Notes: a model not told the origin generated them from the sequence alone. A stretch of DNA of 64,000 nucleotides from Prevotella communis (GCF_022024115.1 NZ_CP091792.1:2294001-2358000), one strand, 5' to 3'. Counted from the stretch's first letter, positions 8,996-19,213 are shown. Program-made: numbers and translations.

Positions 8996-10315
8996 ATGAC
9001 CTACCAAGAAGCAACAGAATATTTGTTCTGCAAGACATCGAATTTTGAACATCAAGGTGTTGGCGGTTACAAAGAAGGACTGGAGAACACCCTAAAACTG
9101 GACGAGCACTTCGGTCATCCGCACGAGCACTTCCGCAGTATCCATATTGCAGGAACAAACGGCAAGGGCTCCGTGTCAAACATGTTGGCAGCCCAGTTGC
9201 AGACATGCGGCTACAAAGTAGGACTCTACACTTCGCCCCACATCATTGACTTCAAGGAGCGTATCCGCGTGAACGGTACACCTATCAGCGAGGACTACGT
9301 CACGAAGTTTGTGGAAACAGAGAAATCATTCTTCGAATCATTCAACCCCACCTTCTTTGAGATAGCCACAGCAATGGCTTTCAAGTATTTCAAGGAGATG
9401 GACGTAGATATCGCCGTTGTAGAGGTAGGCCTGGGCGGACGCTTGGACTGCACGAACATCATCACCCCTATCCTATCCGTAATCACCAACATCTCACTGG
9501 ACCACACCCAATTACTCGGTAACAGTCTGGAACAGATTGCGATAGAGAAAGGCGGTATCATCAAACGCGGCATTCCCGTGGTCATAGGCGAGTCGACAGC
9601 TGAGACAAAAGCCGTGTTCGACACACTGGCAGCAGAGGCCCACTCACCGATTACCTACGCTGAAGAACAGGATGAAGTAATCTCGTGGGAAGAAGAGCCC
9701 AACGGTTCAGGCATCAAATATCATACAAAGCACTACGGCGACTTCCTTTGCGAACTGTCAGGATCGTTCCAGCCAAAGAACATGAAAACGGTTCTGGAAA
9801 CCATGCATCAGTTGGAGAAACTGGGATACATGTCGGCCTACCCAGAAAGCGGGCACAACGAGAATACCATCTCTGAGATAGAAAATGCCTTCAAGAATGT
9901 GACAAACATCACGGGACTGATGGCACGCTGGCAGATTATCCGACAGAATCCCACCGTGGTATGTGACACAGGTCATAATCCCGGCGCTTGGGAATACCTG
10001 GGCAAGCAACTTGAGAACACGAAATGCCGCGAACTGCGCATCGTTTTCGGACTGGTGGAGGACAAGGACATCTATACCGTGATGTCACTGCTCCCCAAAA
10101 ACGCCACCTATTATTATACTAAAGGAAGTACGAAGCGTGCTTTCCCTGAGACCTCTCTGAAGATATTCGGCGACCAATTCGGTCTGAAAGGCGAATGTTA
10201 CCCCACAGTAGAGGAAGCATACCAGGCAGCCATGCAAGGTGCTACCAATGAGGACTTTATCTTTGTAGGCGGCAGTACGTATGTGGTATCAGACTTTATG
10301 AAATCGCGCATTTAG
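8996..10315 (+). CDS. folC: Bifunctional dihydrofolate synthase/folylpolyglutamate synthase
   Basis: This 439-aa Mur-ligase-like enzyme has the ATP-binding P-loop GTNGKGSV at about residues 53-60, the VEVGLGGRLDCTN motif and the C-terminal domain with DTGHNPGAW. It adds glutamate to dihydropteroate and polyglutamylates folates. It starts 12 nt after dnaJ, so it is probably co-transcribed although unrelated in function. It ends at a strong hairpin terminator. Confidence 0.95.
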   Translation: MTYQEATEYLFCKTSNFEHQGVGGYKEGLENTLKLDEHFGHPHEHFRSIHIAGTNGKGSVSNMLAAQLQTCGYKVGLYTSPHIIDFKERIRVNGTPISEDYVTKFVETEKSFFESFNPTFFEIATAMAFKYFKEMDVDIAVVEVGLGGRLDCTNIITPILSVITNISLDHTQLLGNSLEQIAIEKGGIIKRGIPVVIGESTAETKAVFDTLAAEAHSPITYAEEQDEVISWEEEPNGSGIKYHTKHYGDFLCELSGSFQPKNMKTVLETMHQLEKLGYMSAYPESGHNENTISEIENAFKNVTNITGLMARWQIIRQNPTVVCDTGHNPGAWEYLGKQLENTKCRELRIVFGLVEDKDIYTVMSLLPKNATYYYTKGSTKRAFPETSLKIFGDQFGLKGECYPTVEEAYQAAMQGATNEDFIFVGGSTYVVSDFMKSRI

Positions 10316-10336
10316 TTGTTTTTAACACCAAATTTT

Positions 10337-10362
10337 TACCGATTTGTTTGCACAAGTCGGTA
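10337..10362 (+). terminator. Rho-independent terminator after folC
   Basis: An 11-bp stem, TACCGATTTGT/ACAAGTCGGTA with one G-U pair and a 4-nt loop, is followed by a run of seven T. The galM promoter box (TACTTTG, 10372-10378) begins just after the T-run. Confidence 0.88.
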
Positions 10363-10416
10363 TTTTTTTGTTACTTTGCAAAAGGAATAATTAATTCGTA
10401 ACTAAAAACAAACATT

Positions 10417-11508
10417 ATGGCGAACACAACAGAAAATGCGAATCTGTGTGGTCTGAAGCGCGAAGACTTCCAGACCACAATTAATGGTAAGAAAACCGAC
10501 CTTTACATTTTACGCAACCGCAAGGGTTACGAAGTAGCTATCTCAAACTATGGCGGTGCTATCTGTGCCATCATGGTTCCCGACAAAGACGGCAACGTTG
10601 GCAACGTCATTCAGGGACACGCCAATATCCAGCAGCTTATGAGTGGAAACGAACCATACCTTTCAACACTGATTGGTCGTTGGGGTAACCGTATCTGCAA
10701 AGGTACGTTCATCCTGAACGGCAAAGAGTATCAGGTAGCACTCAACGATGGTCCTAACCACCTGCACGGCGGTCTGAAGGGATTCAACGCAAAGGTATGG
10801 GATGCCCGTCAGATGGGTCCACGTTCACTGGCTTTGCACCGTGTTTCTTCATACGGTGAAGAGGGCTACACAGGCGAGCTCGACGTCACAGTAGAATTCA
10901 CCTTCACAGATAACAATGAACTCGTATTGGAGTATCTGGCTACCACCAACAAGAAGACCGTTGTCAACCTGACACACCACGCTTTCTTCTCATTGGCAGG
11001 TACAGCCGATCCTACTCCTACAGTAGACGATCTGGTTTGCGAGATTAACGCAGACTTCTATCTGCCCACCGACGCAACAGCCATTCCTACAGGTGAGATC
11101 CTGAAGGTAGAAGGCACACCATTCGATTTCCGTCAGCCCAAGGCTATCGGCAAGGAGATTGATGCAGACAATGAGCAAATTAAGTTTGGTAAGGGCTATG
11201 ACCACAACTACGTACTGAACAAGCAGGAAGAGGGTGAGTTGAGTTTCGCCGTACGTCTGACAGAACCCAAGAGCGGACGTACGCTGGAGTGCTACACCAC
11301 AGAGCCTGGTATGCAGCTCTACACAGGTAACTACCTGAATGGTTACAAGGGAGCTAACGGTGCGACCTTCCCCCGCCGTTCAGCAGTATGTCTGGAGGCA
11401 CAGCACTTCCCCGACTCTCCCAACCGTCCCTACTTCCCCAGCGTTATCCTGAATCCAGGTGAGCGTTACAAGCAGAAGACAATTTACAAGTTTGGCGTTG
11501 TCAAATAA
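10417..11508 (+). CDS. galM: Aldose 1-epimerase (galactose mutarotase)
   Basis: This 363-aa GalM-type beta-sandwich enzyme carries GRWGNRI (about residue 88), the catalytic-His motif NHLHGG, the second His motif LTHHAFFSLAG and the C-terminal catalytic Glu region LEAQHFPDSPN. It interconverts alpha- and beta-galactose. It is followed 20 nt later by galK, so this is a galactose-use operon. No signal peptide is seen, so it acts in the cytoplasm. Confidence 0.95.
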   Translation: MANTTENANLCGLKREDFQTTINGKKTDLYILRNRKGYEVAISNYGGAICAIMVPDKDGNVGNVIQGHANIQQLMSGNEPYLSTLIGRWGNRICKGTFILNGKEYQVALNDGPNHLHGGLKGFNAKVWDARQMGPRSLALHRVSSYGEEGYTGELDVTVEFTFTDNNELVLEYLATTNKKTVVNLTHHAFFSLAGTADPTPTVDDLVCEINADFYLPTDATAIPTGEILKVEGTPFDFRQPKAIGKEIDADNEQIKFGKGYDHNYVLNKQEEGELSFAVRLTEPKSGRTLECYTTEPGMQLYTGNYLNGYKGANGATFPRRSAVCLEAQHFPDSPNRPYFPSVILNPGERYKQKTIYKFGVVK

Positions 11509-11528
11509 AACAGAACTAAAATACATCT

Positions 11529-12692
11529 ATGGATATTGAATTTGTAAGAAGTCGCTTCATCAAGCACTTTGACGGAAAGACAGGAAATGTCTATGCATCT
11601 CCTGGCCGTATCAACCTGATTGGTGAACATACTGACTATAACGGCGGATTTGTCTTCCCTGGCGCGGTAGACAAAGGAGTAATCGCTGAAATGCGCGCCA
11701 ACGACACAGAAGACACCGTGATGGCCTATGCTATCGACCTGAAGGACCGTGTGGACTTCAAGTTGAGCGACCCTGCAGGTCCCAAGGCTTCCTGGGCCCG
11801 CTACATCTACGGCATCGCATTGGAAATGAAGAAGTTGGGTGTTCCCGTGAAGGGTTTCAACATTGCCTTTGCTGGTGATGTACCCCTCGGTGCCGGTATG
11901 TCTTCAAGTGCTGCCATGGAAAGCTGCTTTGCCTGTGGCCTCAACGACATCTTCGGCGACAACAAGGTCTCTCAATGGGACATGGTGCTGGCTGGTCAGG
12001 CAACAGAGCACAACTACTGCGGCGTGAACTGCGGTATCATGGACCAGTTTGCCTCTGTATTCGGCAAGGCAGGCTGTCTGATGCGCCTTGACTGTCGCAG
12101 TCGTGAGTTCGAGTATTTCCCATTCAAGCCCGATGGCTATCGTCTGGTATTGCTCGACTCTGTAGTGAAGCACCAGTTGGCTGGCTCACCCTACAACGAT
12201 CGTCGCAACTCATGCGAGAACGTGGTGAAGCACATCCAGGCTAAGCACCCCGAGGGCAAGTTTGAGACCCTGCGCGACTGCACATGGGAGCAGCTCGAAG
12301 AGGTGAAGGCCGAGGTTGGTGAAGAGGACTACAAGCGCGCTAAGTTCGTGCTTGGCGAGAAGGACCGCGTACTGGCAGTCTGCGATGCCCTGAACGAAGG
12401 CGACTACGAGAAGGTGGGCGAGTTGATGTACAAGACACATGAAGGTCTGTCAAAAGACTACGAGGTTTCTTGTGAGGAACTCGACTTCCTGAACGATATC
12501 GCCAAGGAATGCGGCGTTACCGGTTCCCGTATCATGGGCGGCGGCTTCGGTGGCTGCACCATCAACCTGGTACGCAATGACCTGTATAAGCAGTTCGTCG
12601 AGACTGCCAAACAGAAGTTCAACACCAAGTATGGCCATGAGCCCAAGGTTTATGACGTAGTCATTGGCGATGGCTCTCGCAGACTTTGCTAA
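11529..12692 (+). CDS. galK: Galactokinase
   Basis: This 387-aa GHMP kinase has the galactokinase signature PGRINLIGEHTDYNGG at residues 25-40, the ATP-binding GAGMSSSAA motif and the C-terminal GGGFGGC motif. It phosphorylates alpha-galactose to galactose-1-phosphate, the first Leloir step after GalM. galT and galE are not in the window. The gene ends at a strong hairpin terminator. Confidence 0.97.
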   Translation: MDIEFVRSRFIKHFDGKTGNVYASPGRINLIGEHTDYNGGFVFPGAVDKGVIAEMRANDTEDTVMAYAIDLKDRVDFKLSDPAGPKASWARYIYGIALEMKKLGVPVKGFNIAFAGDVPLGAGMSSSAAMESCFACGLNDIFGDNKVSQWDMVLAGQATEHNYCGVNCGIMDQFASVFGKAGCLMRLDCRSREFEYFPFKPDGYRLVLLDSVVKHQLAGSPYNDRRNSCENVVKHIQAKHPEGKFETLRDCTWEQLEEVKAEVGEEDYKRAKFVLGEKDRVLAVCDALNEGDYEKVGELMYKTHEGLSKDYEVSCEELDFLNDIAKECGVTGSRIMGGGFGGCTINLVRNDLYKQFVETAKQKFNTKYGHEPKVYDVVIGDGSRRLC

Positions 12693-12699
12693 ACAATAA

Positions 12700-12725
12700 A
12701 AGCCCCCTGAGCCATCAGGGGGCTT
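12700..12725 (+). terminator. Rho-independent terminator after galK
   Basis: The stem AAGCCCCCTGA/TCAGGGGGCTT (11 bp) with loop GCCA is followed by AAATTTTAAT. Confidence 0.92.
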
Positions 12726-12738
12726 AAATTTTAATATT

Positions 12739-13170
12739 ATGTTTCAGATAGACCGTTCATATATAGACCACATATCCTTAGAATCTATCCAGGGACACAT
12801 CTGGGATATCCGTACAGACCACAAGGACGACCCCACCCTGCCCAGAATAGAAAACTACCACATCACGGAGAAAGCCTTCGAGGATTATCTGGAGAAGAAA
12901 CAGAAATTCGAGGACTTCAAGGACTCCTGGCGTACCCGTCGCTACATCATCCTGGGATTGGCATTTATCATCCCTGTGGCATTGTTCAGTCTTTTAGTAA
13001 GAGGTTCAAACACAGCACTCTACGCCTATTCGTCAGGTTTCCTGCTCTGCACGCTCATCTATTTAATCTACACATTAATAGAAGCGACAAAAGCCAAGAA
13101 ATTCCGCAACAACCCATACGAAACATTTATTAAAGCATTATTATCCTGGGAGGCGAATCAACGCGCCTGA
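12739..13170 (+). CDS. Hypothetical two-helix membrane protein
   Basis: This 143-aa protein has a soluble N-terminus with a long charged helix (about residues 40-70), two membrane helices (about 75-93 and 99-117) and a short cytoplasmic tail. I do not recognise the family. It starts right after the galK terminator and its stop lies 2 nt before the GH25 lysozyme gene, so the two are probably co-expressed and the protein may act at the envelope. Confidence 0.7.
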   Translation: MFQIDRSYIDHISLESIQGHIWDIRTDHKDDPTLPRIENYHITEKAFEDYLEKKQKFEDFKDSWRTRRYIILGLAFIIPVALFSLLVRGSNTALYAYSSGFLLCTLIYLIYTLIEATKAKKFRNNPYETFIKALLSWEANQRA

Positions 13171-13172
13171 TT

Positions 13173-14390
13173 ATGCACTACTTATTATCCATCATATTAG
13201 CTATCAGTTCGTTTAGTACAAAACACCAACAGATACAAAACGAGCTCACTTATTACCTACAACGCCACTCCGTCCAGGACGAAGGTTTTGATATGGTTGC
13301 CCGTTATGCTGAAAAGGGTGACTCCACCTTAGCTGCCTATATGCCAAAAGGCAAACTGACGATGACCAGTTTCCTGCATCTGAAAGACTATCCCCGCGAA
13401 GGGAAATGCCTGACAAAAGATATGTATGGTCGCATTATCATAGGTCAGTTTCATGCCGACACACTGATGTACGGCATCCGCATTGACGCCCACGGCACCT
13501 ATGCAGGCCAGTTCGACAGACACATGATGGCCAGTGGACACGGTTCCTACCAGTCGGCCGACTATCAATACTACGAAGGTCACTGGGAGATGGACAGACG
13601 TCATGGCTTCGGTTTCTGCGTATCACCCGATTTCCTGAAAGCCGGCATCTGGAAGAAAGACCGCTATATGGGCGAAAGAATGGTATATACCACAGAGCGC
13701 ATCTATGGTATCGACATCTCGCGCTACCAGCATGAACAAGGGCGTAAGCGCTTCAATATCAACTGGAAGCAGCTACGCATCAAGGGACTTGGACGCCGTA
13801 TCAGCACCAATCGCGTCAATGGCGAGGTGGACTATCCCGTTTCGTTTGTCTATATCAAATCAACGGAAGGCATCTCAATCCTGAATCGCTATTACGCGAA
13901 CGACTATAGGAGTTGTCATCTCAACAAGATTCCCGTTGGAGCCTATCATTTCTTCTCCACCCGCCAGGATCCCACAGCTCAGGCCAATCATTTCCTGAGA
14001 CATACCAGTTTTAAGCGTGGCGACCTGCCCCCAATGCTCGACATAGAACCCAGTGATGCCATGATCAAGCAGATGGGCGGTCCTGAGATACTATTCAAGA
14101 ATATCCGTACCTTCCTGAAGGTTGTAGAGAGACGACTGGGCGTCCGTCCACTGCTGTATATCAACCAGCGCTTTGTCAACACTTGGCTGGACTATGCCCC
14201 AGACCTGAAGAAAGACTATCATTTCTGGATTGCGCGCTATGGCGAGTACAAACCCGACATCCATCTGTCATTGTGGCAACTCAGCGCCGACGGCTATGTG
14301 AAAGGCATCCAGGGACATGTGGACCTGAACGTATTCAACGGCTATCAGGGACAGTGGGAAGAATTCGTTAGCGAGCATTGCATACGCTGA
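13173..14390 (+). CDS. GH25 lysozyme with N-terminal MORN-like repeats
   Basis: This 405-aa protein has a short hydrophobic N-terminus that may be a signal peptide. Residues about 75-160 hold MORN-like repeats (for example YYEGHWEMDRRHGFGF). The GH25 (Chalaropsis-type) muramidase domain fills about 178-400 and shows the catalytic and structural motifs YGIDISRYQ, FVYIKSTEG, PVGAYHFF and MLDIEP. GH25 enzymes cut the MurNAc-GlcNAc bond of peptidoglycan. The MORN fusion is unusual and might bind the membrane or help oligomerisation. It sits 2 nt after a small membrane-protein gene. Confidence 0.9.
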   Translation: MHYLLSIILAISSFSTKHQQIQNELTYYLQRHSVQDEGFDMVARYAEKGDSTLAAYMPKGKLTMTSFLHLKDYPREGKCLTKDMYGRIIIGQFHADTLMYGIRIDAHGTYAGQFDRHMMASGHGSYQSADYQYYEGHWEMDRRHGFGFCVSPDFLKAGIWKKDRYMGERMVYTTERIYGIDISRYQHEQGRKRFNINWKQLRIKGLGRRISTNRVNGEVDYPVSFVYIKSTEGISILNRYYANDYRSCHLNKIPVGAYHFFSTRQDPTAQANHFLRHTSFKRGDLPPMLDIEPSDAMIKQMGGPEILFKNIRTFLKVVERRLGVRPLLYINQRFVNTWLDYAPDLKKDYHFWIARYGEYKPDIHLSLWQLSADGYVKGIQGHVDLNVFNGYQGQWEEFVSEHCIR

Positions 14391-14487
14391 GCAAAACGAC
14401 ACTTTATAATTCAATATTTTTAATTACACAAATAATTTATTGTTAAATACTTAAAATATTAACAAAATCAATTAACCAAAAATACCG

Positions 14488-14513
14488 TTGTATTTAAAAA
14501 CTTCCTATCTTTG
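14488..14513 (+). promoter_or_regulatory. Promoter of the rprXY-PBP operon
   Basis: TTG at 14488-14490 and TATCTTTG at 14506-14513 lie in AT-rich DNA, 26 nt upstream of the kinase ATG. The spacing is slightly short of the usual 19-20 nt. Confidence 0.7.
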
Positions 14514-14539
14514 CGACATCGAATCAAGAAAATAAGAAG

Positions 14540-16096
14540 ATGAAGAAATCAACGATATGGGTCATAGCAATCATCATGGGTCTTTCCTTCCTGGGATTAC
14601 TCTACATGCAGATCTCTTACATCGAAGAGATTGCCAAGATGAAGAAAGAACAATTTGATGAGAGCGTCAACAGAAGTCTTTATCAAGCCTCCAGGAATCT
14701 GGAGCTTAACGAGACGCTGCGCTACCTTGAGAAAGACGTCAACGACGTTGAGCGCAGAGCCTATTCACAGGATTCCGTCATTGTCAACGGACTTGATGGC
14801 AGCATCCAGCACGCCCATCAGTTCTCCGTATCAGCAGAGGACGGCACCTTCTATTCAGAGTTTGAGCTGAAGACCTTCGCCACCAAGCCAGCCAATGTGC
14901 CCAAGGCCATGATGATGCGTACAGACAAGGACCAGTTGTCGGAAGCTACGAAATCGCTTCAGGAGATTGTGCGCAATCGCTATGTCTATCAGAAAGCCCT
15001 GCTCGACGAAGTCGTATATAATATATTGTATACAGCCAGTGAGAAGCCCCTGAAGGAGCGCATCAATTTCAAGCTCCTGGACCAGGATATCCGCAACGAA
15101 CTGCAGAACAACGGTATCGACATCCCCTACCACCTGACAGTATCTACTGCCGACGGACGTGAGATTTACCGTTGTCCCGAATATAACGAGAAAGGTGAAC
15201 AGTGGAGCTATTCACAAACCCTGTTCCACAACGATGCCATCAACAAGCGAGGCGTTGTCAGGATTCACTTCCCAGACATGGACTCATACATCTATTCCAG
15301 TGTACGGTTCATGATTCCTGCCGTGATTTTCACCATCGTCCTGCTGCTCACATTCATCTTCACCATCGTGGTCATCTTCCGTCAGAAGCGTTACACAGAG
15401 ATCAAGAACGACTTCATCAACAACATGACCCATGAGTTGAAGACCCCTATCAGCAGTATCTCACTGGCCGCTCAGATGCTTGGTGATGAGTCAGTTACGA
15501 AGAGTCCTACAATGATGAAGCACCTCAGCACCGTGATTGGCGACGAGTCGCGCCGTCTGCGTTTCCTCGTAGAAAAAGTGCTGCAGATGTCCATGTTCGA
15601 CAGAAAGTCGACCTCCTTCAAGAAGAAAGAGCTCGACCTCAACGAACTCCTGGAGCAGACTGCTGCAACCTTTAATCTCCGCGTAGAACATACAGGCGGC
15701 AAGATCAACACCGAGATAGAAGCCGTTGACTCTGCCATCTTCGTGGACGAGGTGCACTTCCAGAATGCCATCACCAACCTGTTGGACAATGCCGTGAAAT
15801 ATCGTAAGGCAGACCAGCCCGTCAATATCCATATCCGCACATGGAACGAGGGCGAGCACCTCTGCTTCTCCATCAGCGACGACGGCCAAGGCATCAAGAA
15901 AGAGAACGTAAAGAAAGTCTTCGACAAATTCTACCGCGTCCATACAGGTAATGTACACGATGTGAAAGGCTTTGGACTGGGTCTAGCCTACGTGAAGGAG
16001 ATTATCAACCTGCACGACGGAGAGATCAAGTGCGAGAGTGAGTTGGGCAAAGGCACCAAGTTCACTGTCAAGCTCCCTATTTTGCAAGAGAATTAA
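14540..16096 (+). CDS. rprX: Sensor histidine kinase, RprX-like
   Basis: This 518-aa inner-membrane kinase has a first membrane helix at about 6-24, a periplasmic sensor region of about 230 residues, a second helix at about 254-280, HisKA with phosphoacceptor His298 in NNMTHELKTP, and an HATPase_c domain with NLLDNAVKY, DDGQGI and GFGLGLAYV boxes. Length, order and sequence character resemble RprX of Bacteroides. The cognate response regulator follows 36 nt later. The signal it senses is not evident. Confidence 0.88.
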   Translation: MKKSTIWVIAIIMGLSFLGLLYMQISYIEEIAKMKKEQFDESVNRSLYQASRNLELNETLRYLEKDVNDVERRAYSQDSVIVNGLDGSIQHAHQFSVSAEDGTFYSEFELKTFATKPANVPKAMMMRTDKDQLSEATKSLQEIVRNRYVYQKALLDEVVYNILYTASEKPLKERINFKLLDQDIRNELQNNGIDIPYHLTVSTADGREIYRCPEYNEKGEQWSYSQTLFHNDAINKRGVVRIHFPDMDSYIYSSVRFMIPAVIFTIVLLLTFIFTIVVIFRQKRYTEIKNDFINNMTHELKTPISSISLAAQMLGDESVTKSPTMMKHLSTVIGDESRRLRFLVEKVLQMSMFDRKSTSFKKKELDLNELLEQTAATFNLRVEHTGGKINTEIEAVDSAIFVDEVHFQNAITNLLDNAVKYRKADQPVNIHIRTWNEGEHLCFSISDDGQGIKKENVKKVFDKFYRVHTGNVHDVKGFGLGLAYVKEIINLHDGEIKCESELGKGTKFTVKLPILQEN

Positions 16097-16132
16097 ACAA
16101 TTAGAATATTAATCATTTAAACATTTAGAATT

Positions 16133-16831
16133 ATGGAAGACAGACTAAAAATCTTGCTTTGCGAGGACGACGAGAACCTCGGCATGTTGTTGCGTGAATA
16201 TCTGGCAGCCAAAGGCTATGAGGCCGAGCTATGCCCTGATGGAGAAGCCGGTTTCAAGGCTTTCACAAAGACCAAGTTCGATATCTGTGTGCTCGACGTG
16301 ATGATGCCCAAGAAAGACGGTTTCACACTGGCTCAGGAGATCCGCACCGCCAACGCCGAAATCCCCATCATCTTCCTCACCGCCAAGACCCTGAAGGAAG
16401 ATATCCTGGAAGGTTTCAAACTGGGTGCCGACGACTATATCACCAAGCCCTTCTCTATGGAGGAGCTCGTATTCCGTATTGAGGCCATCCTGCGCCGCGT
16501 TCGTGGTAAGAAGAACAAGGAGTCTACCATTTACCGCATCGGCAACTTCGTGTTCGACACCCAGAAGCAGTTGCTCACCATCGGCGACCAGCAGACCAAG
16601 TTGACCACCAAGGAGAATGAGCTCCTGGCTCTGCTCTGCTCACACGCCAACGAGATCCTGCAGCGCGACTTCGCCCTGAAGACCATCTGGATTGACGACA
16701 ACTACTTCAATGCCCGTTCTATGGATGTGTATATCACCAAGTTGCGCAAACATCTGAAGGATGACCCACAGATTGAAATCATCAATATCCACGGTAAAGG
16801 TTATAAACTCATCACACCAGAAGAGGAATAA
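16133..16831 (+). CDS. rprY: OmpR/PhoB-family response regulator, RprY-like
   Basis: This 232-aa protein has a receiver domain (acidic pair EDDE near residue 10, phosphoacceptor Asp55 in CVLDVMMPKKDG, LTAK and KPF signatures) and a C-terminal winged-helix DNA-binding domain (about 130-230, ending KLRKHLKDDPQIEIINIHGKG split over its recognition helix and wing). It is the partner of the upstream kinase and is probably in one transcript with the class A PBP 15 nt downstream, which may be a target. Confidence 0.93.
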   Translation: MEDRLKILLCEDDENLGMLLREYLAAKGYEAELCPDGEAGFKAFTKTKFDICVLDVMMPKKDGFTLAQEIRTANAEIPIIFLTAKTLKEDILEGFKLGADDYITKPFSMEELVFRIEAILRRVRGKKNKESTIYRIGNFVFDTQKQLLTIGDQQTKLTTKENELLALLCSHANEILQRDFALKTIWIDDNYFNARSMDVYITKLRKHLKDDPQIEIINIHGKGYKLITPEEE

Positions 16832-16846
16832 ACAGCACCATTGCAT

Positions 16847-19186
16847 ATGAGAAAATGGTTTATCGGATTCCTATGGACACTGCTCGCCGTTGTTGTCATC
16901 GGCGCAGCAGTGTGTTTCTGGGCTATATCCGAAGGAAAGATAGGCTACATGCCTCCTATCGAGGACCTGCAGAACCCCATCAACCGTTATGCCACACAGG
17001 TATATTCCTCTGATGGAAAACTGCTTGGTACATGGAGCATTAGCCGTGAAAACCGTGTCATGGTAAACTACTCAGAGATAGCGCCGTCGCTCATCCAAGC
17101 CCTTGTGGCCACTGAGGACGCCCGTTTCTATGAGCATTCCGGCATCGACTTCTACGCCCTGGGGCGTGCCATCATCAAACGTGGCGTCATGGGTCAGAAA
17201 GCAGCCGGTGGTGGTTCTACCATTACACAGCAGTTGGCCAAACAGCTCTTCTCAGAGACAGCCCATTCTACGATGGAGCGTGCCCTGCAGAAGCCCATTG
17301 AGTGGGTTATCGCCGTGAAGCTGGAGAAAAACTACACGAAGGACGAGATTATCACCATGTATCTCAACTACTTCGACTTCCTCCATAATGCGGTGGGTAT
17401 CAAGACTGCAGCCAACACCTATTTTTCAAAAGAGCCATCAGAACTGACGATTACTGAGAGTGCCACACTGGTAGGCCTCTGTAAGAACCCCTCGTATTTC
17501 AATCCTGTGCGATACCCCGAGCGTTCACTGGAGCGCCGTAACGTCGTCTTAGGCCAGATGCTGAAAGCCGACTATCTCACACAGGAAGAGTATGACAGTT
17601 GCTGCCAGGTGCCTTTGAACCTGAACTTCCATGTTGCTGACCATAATGACGGAGAAGCCACCTATTTCCGCGATTTCCTGGCCCATTACATGATGGCAAA
17701 GAAACCCGTAAGGTCCGACTATCCAGACGGTTACTACGTGAAGTACTACATGGACTCCCTCTATTGGGAACAGGATCCGCTGTATGGCTGGTGCAACAAG
17801 AACGTGAATCGCAATGGCGAGCACTACAACATCTACACAGATGGTCTGAAGGTGTATACCACCATCGACTCACGCATGCAGCAGTATGCCGAACAGGCCT
17901 GCTACGACCATATTGTGAAGTATCTGCAGCCAGAGTTCAACAAGGCCATGCGCAACAAGCCCAACGCGCCCTATTCTCGTAATCTGACGCAGGCCGAGAT
18001 ACAGAAGATTCTGCAGCGCAACGTCCGTCAGTCAGAGCGCTATCGCGTGATGAAGAACAGTGGCAGTAGTGACGAGGAAATCAGGCGTGCCTTCGCAACG
18101 CCCGTGCCCATGACCATCTTCACCTACCATGGCGAGGTGGACACCACGATGACACCGATGGACTCTATCCGCTATTACAAGTCGTTCCTGCGCACAGGCT
18201 TCTTCAGCATGGAGCCCCAGACAGGAGCCGTGAAGGCCTATGTGGGTGGACTCAATTTCCGTCATTTCGCCTACGACATGGCTACACAGGGACGCCGTCA
18301 GGTAGGTTCTACCATCAAGCCCTTCCTCTATTCACTGGCTATGGAGAACGGTATGACACCCTGCGACGAGGTGCCCAATGTGCAGGAGACCTATATGGTC
18401 AACGGCAAGCCATGGACCCCACGTAACGGCAGTCGTGCACGCTATGGTGAGATGGTAAGCCTGAAATGGGGTCTTCAGCAGTCAAACAACTGGATATCAG
18501 CTTATTTGATGATGCACCGTCTGACACCGGAAGGTTTTGTAACCCTGCTCCACAACTACGGCATCCGCAATCCTGAGATTCACCCGGCACCATCACTGTG
18601 CCTTGGTCCCTGCGAGATTTCCGTTGCCGAGATGGCCAGTGCCTACACCGCCTTCATCAACCACGGTATCCGTTCGGCACCATTGTACGTCACCAAGATT
18701 GTGGACAACGAAGGCAACACGCTGGCCGAGTTCAAGCCACGCATGAACGAGGTTATCAGTGGCGATGCAGCCGACAAGATGTTGTACATGCTTCGTGCCG
18801 TTGTTGATGGCGGTACAGCCGGACGCCTGCGCTTCCGCTATAACATCACGGCACCGCTGGGCGGTAAGACAGGTACGACCACCAACAACAGCGACGGATG
18901 GTTTATGGGCGTAGCCCCAAGACTCGTCTCTGCCTGCTGGGTAGGAGGTGATGACCGCGATATCCACTTCGACTCCATGACCTATGGTCAGGGTGCCTCC
19001 ATGGCGCTGCCTATCTTCGGTCTCTACATGAAAAGTATCTATGCCGACTCCACCCTGCCCTATTCACAGGATGACCAGTTCGACCTACCCCCTGGATTTG
19101 ACCCGTGTAGCACTGAGGACGATATGCGCATCGTTGACGGCGCACCTGGTGAAGCTGACGAAATCATTGAACAGATTTTCGAATAA
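16847..19186 (+). CDS. Class A penicillin-binding protein (transglycosylase/transpeptidase)
   Basis: This 779-aa bifunctional peptidoglycan synthase has an N-terminal membrane anchor (about 6-28), a GT51 domain with the catalytic Glu in ATEDARFYEHSG (about residue 90) and [14 protein letters not shown], and a transpeptidase domain with Ser488 in GSTIKPF, an SNN-like motif (QQSNNW) and KTGTTT near 672. The ATG at 16847 is preferred over a TTG two codons upstream. It is one of two class A PBPs in this window, and its link to the two-component genes is positional. Confidence 0.95.
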   Translation: MRKWFIGFLWTLLAVVVIGAAVCFWAISEGKIGYMPPIEDLQNPINRYATQVYSSDGKLLGTWSISRENRVMVNYSEIAPSLIQALVATEDARFYEHSGIDFYALGRAIIKRGVMGQKAAGGGSTITQQLAKQLFSETAHSTMERALQKPIEWVIAVKLEKNYTKDEIITMYLNYFDFLHNAVGIKTAANTYFSKEPSELTITESATLVGLCKNPSYFNPVRYPERSLERRNVVLGQMLKADYLTQEEYDSCCQVPLNLNFHVADHNDGEATYFRDFLAHYMMAKKPVRSDYPDGYYVKYYMDSLYWEQDPLYGWCNKNVNRNGEHYNIYTDGLKVYTTIDSRMQQYAEQACYDHIVKYLQPEFNKAMRNKPNAPYSRNLTQAEIQKILQRNVRQSERYRVMKNSGSSDEEIRRAFATPVPMTIFTYHGEVDTTMTPMDSIRYYKSFLRTGFFSMEPQTGAVKAYVGGLNFRHFAYDMATQGRRQVGSTIKPFLYSLAMENGMTPCDEVPNVQETYMVNGKPWTPRNGSRARYGEMVSLKWGLQQSNNWISAYLMMHRLTPEGFVTLLHNYGIRNPEIHPAPSLCLGPCEISVAEMASAYTAFINHGIRSAPLYVTKIVDNEGNTLAEFKPRMNEVISGDAADKMLYMLRAVVDGGTAGRLRFRYNITAPLGGKTGTTTNNSDGWFMGVAPRLVSACWVGGDDRDIHFDSMTYGQGASMALPIFGLYMKSIYADSTLPYSQDDQFDLPPGFDPCSTEDDMRIVDGAPGEADEIIEQIFE

Positions 19187-19213
19187 TCTTTGATTTTAAT
19201 TATAATTTGGTAG

